A DNA stretch of 64,000 nucleotides from Caldalkalibacillus uzonensis. GTDB taxonomy: Bacteria > Bacillota > Bacilli > Caldalkalibacillales > Caldalkalibacillaceae. A program made the translations under genes and the position numbers. The notes beneath the pieces were generated by a model. It searched no databases. It saw only the letters and a program-made list of their open reading frames with translations, and had not been told where the DNA came from. The stretch is taken from assembly GCF_030814135.1 (NCBI RefSeq), contig NZ_JAUSUQ010000001.1, positions 124,001 to 188,000 of the forward strand. The letters are read 5' to 3'. This document shows, piece after piece, positions 62,759 to 64,000 of this stretch. Numbering within the stretch: the first letter of the stretch is position 1; each line of letters begins with the position of its first letter.

Positions 62759-64000
62759 TCAGTATACATCCCGCTGGTAACGTTTTTCCTGCCGCATTCG
62801 GGTCAGATAAGCCTCGCTTTCTTCCCGGCTCATGCCCCCTTCCCCCTCGAGGATGTCAATCAAGGCAGCATGGACATCTTTGGCCATGCGCTGCTTATCA
62901 CCACAAACATATACATGGGCGCCTTCCTCCAACCATTCAAAAAGTTCCCTGCTTTTTTCCTGCATGCGGTGTTGCACGTATACCTTGCTGTCGGTATCGC
63001 GTGAAAAAGCGACATCCATTCTTGTTAACACCCCTTCCTTTAGCCAGCGCTGCCATTCCAGCTGATACAAAAAGTCTGTGCGGAAATGACGGTCACCGAA
63101 AAACAGCCATGTTTTCCCCTTGGCACCAATTTCCTCCCGTTCGGCCAGAAATCCCCGGAAAGGAGCGACACCGGTGCCTGGCCCGATCATGATCACCGGT
63201 GTATCCGGATTGGACGGCAGTTTGAAATCCGGGTTATGGTGAACGTATACCGGAAGGGTATCCCCTGGCTGGACACGCTCGGCACAGTATACCGAACAGA
63301 CACCGAAGCGTTGGCGTCCATGGGCATGGTAACGCACTGCCCGGATAGTCAGATGGACTTCCTCTGGGCTGGCCTTTGGACTGCTGGCAATGGAGTAGAG
63401 ACGAGGAGGAATCATGCGGAGCATGGGTACAAAGTCGCGGGCAGGGATACCAGAAAGAGCGTAATCCTCAACCAAATCTAATAAATCCCGCCCTTCCACG
63501 TAAGCCCTGAAAGCTTTTTCATTGCCCTGTTTCAGAAGCTCTTTCAGCCCAGGATTGGCAGAAAGCTGTGCCACTTGCTCCAGCACTGTCTTGGTCAATA
63601 CCGTTATTTCATAATGGCGGAGCAACGCTTCCCGCAGCGGGCACTCCCCCCTCTCTTTGCCCACCGGTACCAGCTCTTCAGGATGCCAGCCCATAACATT
63701 GATCAAAGTATCGACCAGCATGGGCTGATTTTGCGGATAAATACCCAGGCAATCCCCCGGCTCATACTGAAGATTAGATCCTTCAATGGACAGTTCCAGG
63801 TGACGGGTTTCCCGGTCCGATCCACGACCGTTCAGATTCAAATTGTCAAGCACTTCAGCCTCAAAAGGATGAGACCTTGAATAAACAGGCTGGTCTGTGA
63901 CTGGTGGAGTCCCTGACGCCAGCAAGGCTGGAGACGGCCCAGGTGCTGGGCTTCCGGCGGATACAGTGGCTGCCGTTATAGCAGAGGCGCTCTCTGGCAT
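62759..64000 (-). CDS. cysJ: Assimilatory sulfite reductase, flavoprotein (alpha) subunit, N-terminus beyond the window
   Basis: The C-terminal 413 residues of the NADPH-flavoprotein. Visible are a Pro/Ala/Ser-rich linker (about 1-35), the FAD domain ([10 protein letters not shown] about residues 200-209, GVCSVYCAE near 233) and the NADPH domain ([16 protein letters not shown] about 273-288, ending YQRDVY). The N-terminal FMN flavodoxin domain lies off the edge; an internal Met at the edge only gives the appearance of a start. It passes electrons to CysI encoded just downstream on the minus strand, with a 31-base gap. Confidence 0.94.
   Translation of the reverse strand: MPESASAITAATVSAGSPAPGPSPALLASGTPPVTDQPVYSRSHPFEAEVLDNLNLNGRGSDRETRHLELSIEGSNLQYEPGDCLGIYPQNQPMLVDTLINVMGWHPEELVPVGKERGECPLREALLRHYEITVLTKTVLEQVAQLSANPGLKELLKQGNEKAFRAYVEGRDLLDLVEDYALSGIPARDFVPMLRMIPPRLYSIASSPKASPEEVHLTIRAVRYHAHGRQRFGVCSVYCAERVQPGDTLPVYVHHNPDFKLPSNPDTPVIMIGPGTGVAPFRGFLAEREEIGAKGKTWLFFGDRHFRTDFLYQLEWQRWLKEGVLTRMDVAFSRDTDSKVYVQHRMQEKSRELFEWLEEGAHVYVCGDKQRMAKDVHAALIDILEGEGGMSREESEAYLTRMRQEKRYQRDVY

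Noticed and set aside
1-64000. tRNA, rRNA, CRISPR arrays or prophage
   Set aside because: I saw no clover-leaf tRNA sequences, rRNA segments, regularly spaced repeats or clustered phage structural genes on either strand.

Overview
The window is a chromosomal segment of a spore-forming member of the Bacillales (Bacillota). Evidence: the gene order spoVK-hflX-ynbB-glnR-glnA followed by lexA and ynzC, the genes hfq, ywhD, a bacilliredoxin, yutM/erpA, UPF0182, scrA/scrB, satD and a GerMN lipoprotein, LexA boxes of the GAAC-N4-GTTC type, and AGGAGG ribosome binding sites. Acidic linkers in secreted proteins, TRAP and OpuC-type importers and several thermophile-like genes suggest an alkaliphilic or thermoalkaliphilic relative of Caldalkalibacillus. 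That genus-level guess is an inference.

Layout. 1-5.1 kb: housekeeping genes (miaA end, hfq, bacilliredoxin, ywhD, erpA, UPF0182). 5.2-15.4 kb: one long plus-strand operon opened by a LacI-family regulator with a 42-bp palindromic operator. It encodes thiolase, SDR, 3-hydroxyacyl-CoA dehydrogenase, a CoA-transferase, a TRAP importer (DctPQM) and an acyl-CoA synthetase, which together look like uptake and thiolytic degradation of a 3-hydroxy- or 3-oxo-acid. 15.4-18.5 kb: a structured repeat/RNA element, an Ecs-type ABC pair, DUF309 and two frameshifted small genes. 18.6-28.5 kb: the conserved nitrogen/SOS core (spoVK, hflX, ynbB, glnR, glnA, lexA, ynzC), GerMN lipoprotein, uppP, ydjM-like and thiD.

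28.6-36.4 kb is a decayed zone. It holds a LexA-box cluster next to a 28-residue membrane peptide, a broken D-Ala-D-Ala carboxypeptidase, a broken coiled-coil gene, DUF3307/satD, a selO gene with one frameshift and an ATA in place of its start, a response regulator cut short next to an ABC-permease remnant, an M48 protease, a second copy of the structured element and a transposase remnant. 36.4-40.6 kb: the sucrose cluster scrR-scrA-scrB.

41.3-55.7 kb looks like a sigma-54 regulon. A Cache/PAS histidine kinase and an NtrC-type activator sit between two minus-strand units. One is an OpuC-like ABC importer; the other is a six-gene catabolic operon (MmgE/PrpD, alpha/beta hydrolase, DUF6282, GlcD-like, GlcF-like, nitrilase-type amidase). 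Each of the two units has a -24/-12 promoter with exact GG-N10-GC spacing, and the importer also has a CcpA (cre) site at its start. The pathway is not one I recognise. Upstream of it lie deletion products: a CaiB-symporter fusion and a lyase stub. 57.0-61 kb: a cobalamin riboswitch in front of the B12-independent ribonucleotide reductase genes. 61-64 kb: assimilatory sulfite reductase cysI/cysJ.

The most interesting items are the SOS-controlled micro-peptide (the usual SOS division inhibitor yneA is missing next to lexA), the two-copy structured RNA-like element, and the sigma-54 two-component regulon with its unassigned pathway. Several reading frames are broken by single bases at short homopolymers. 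Sequencing error must be excluded before calling those genes dead.
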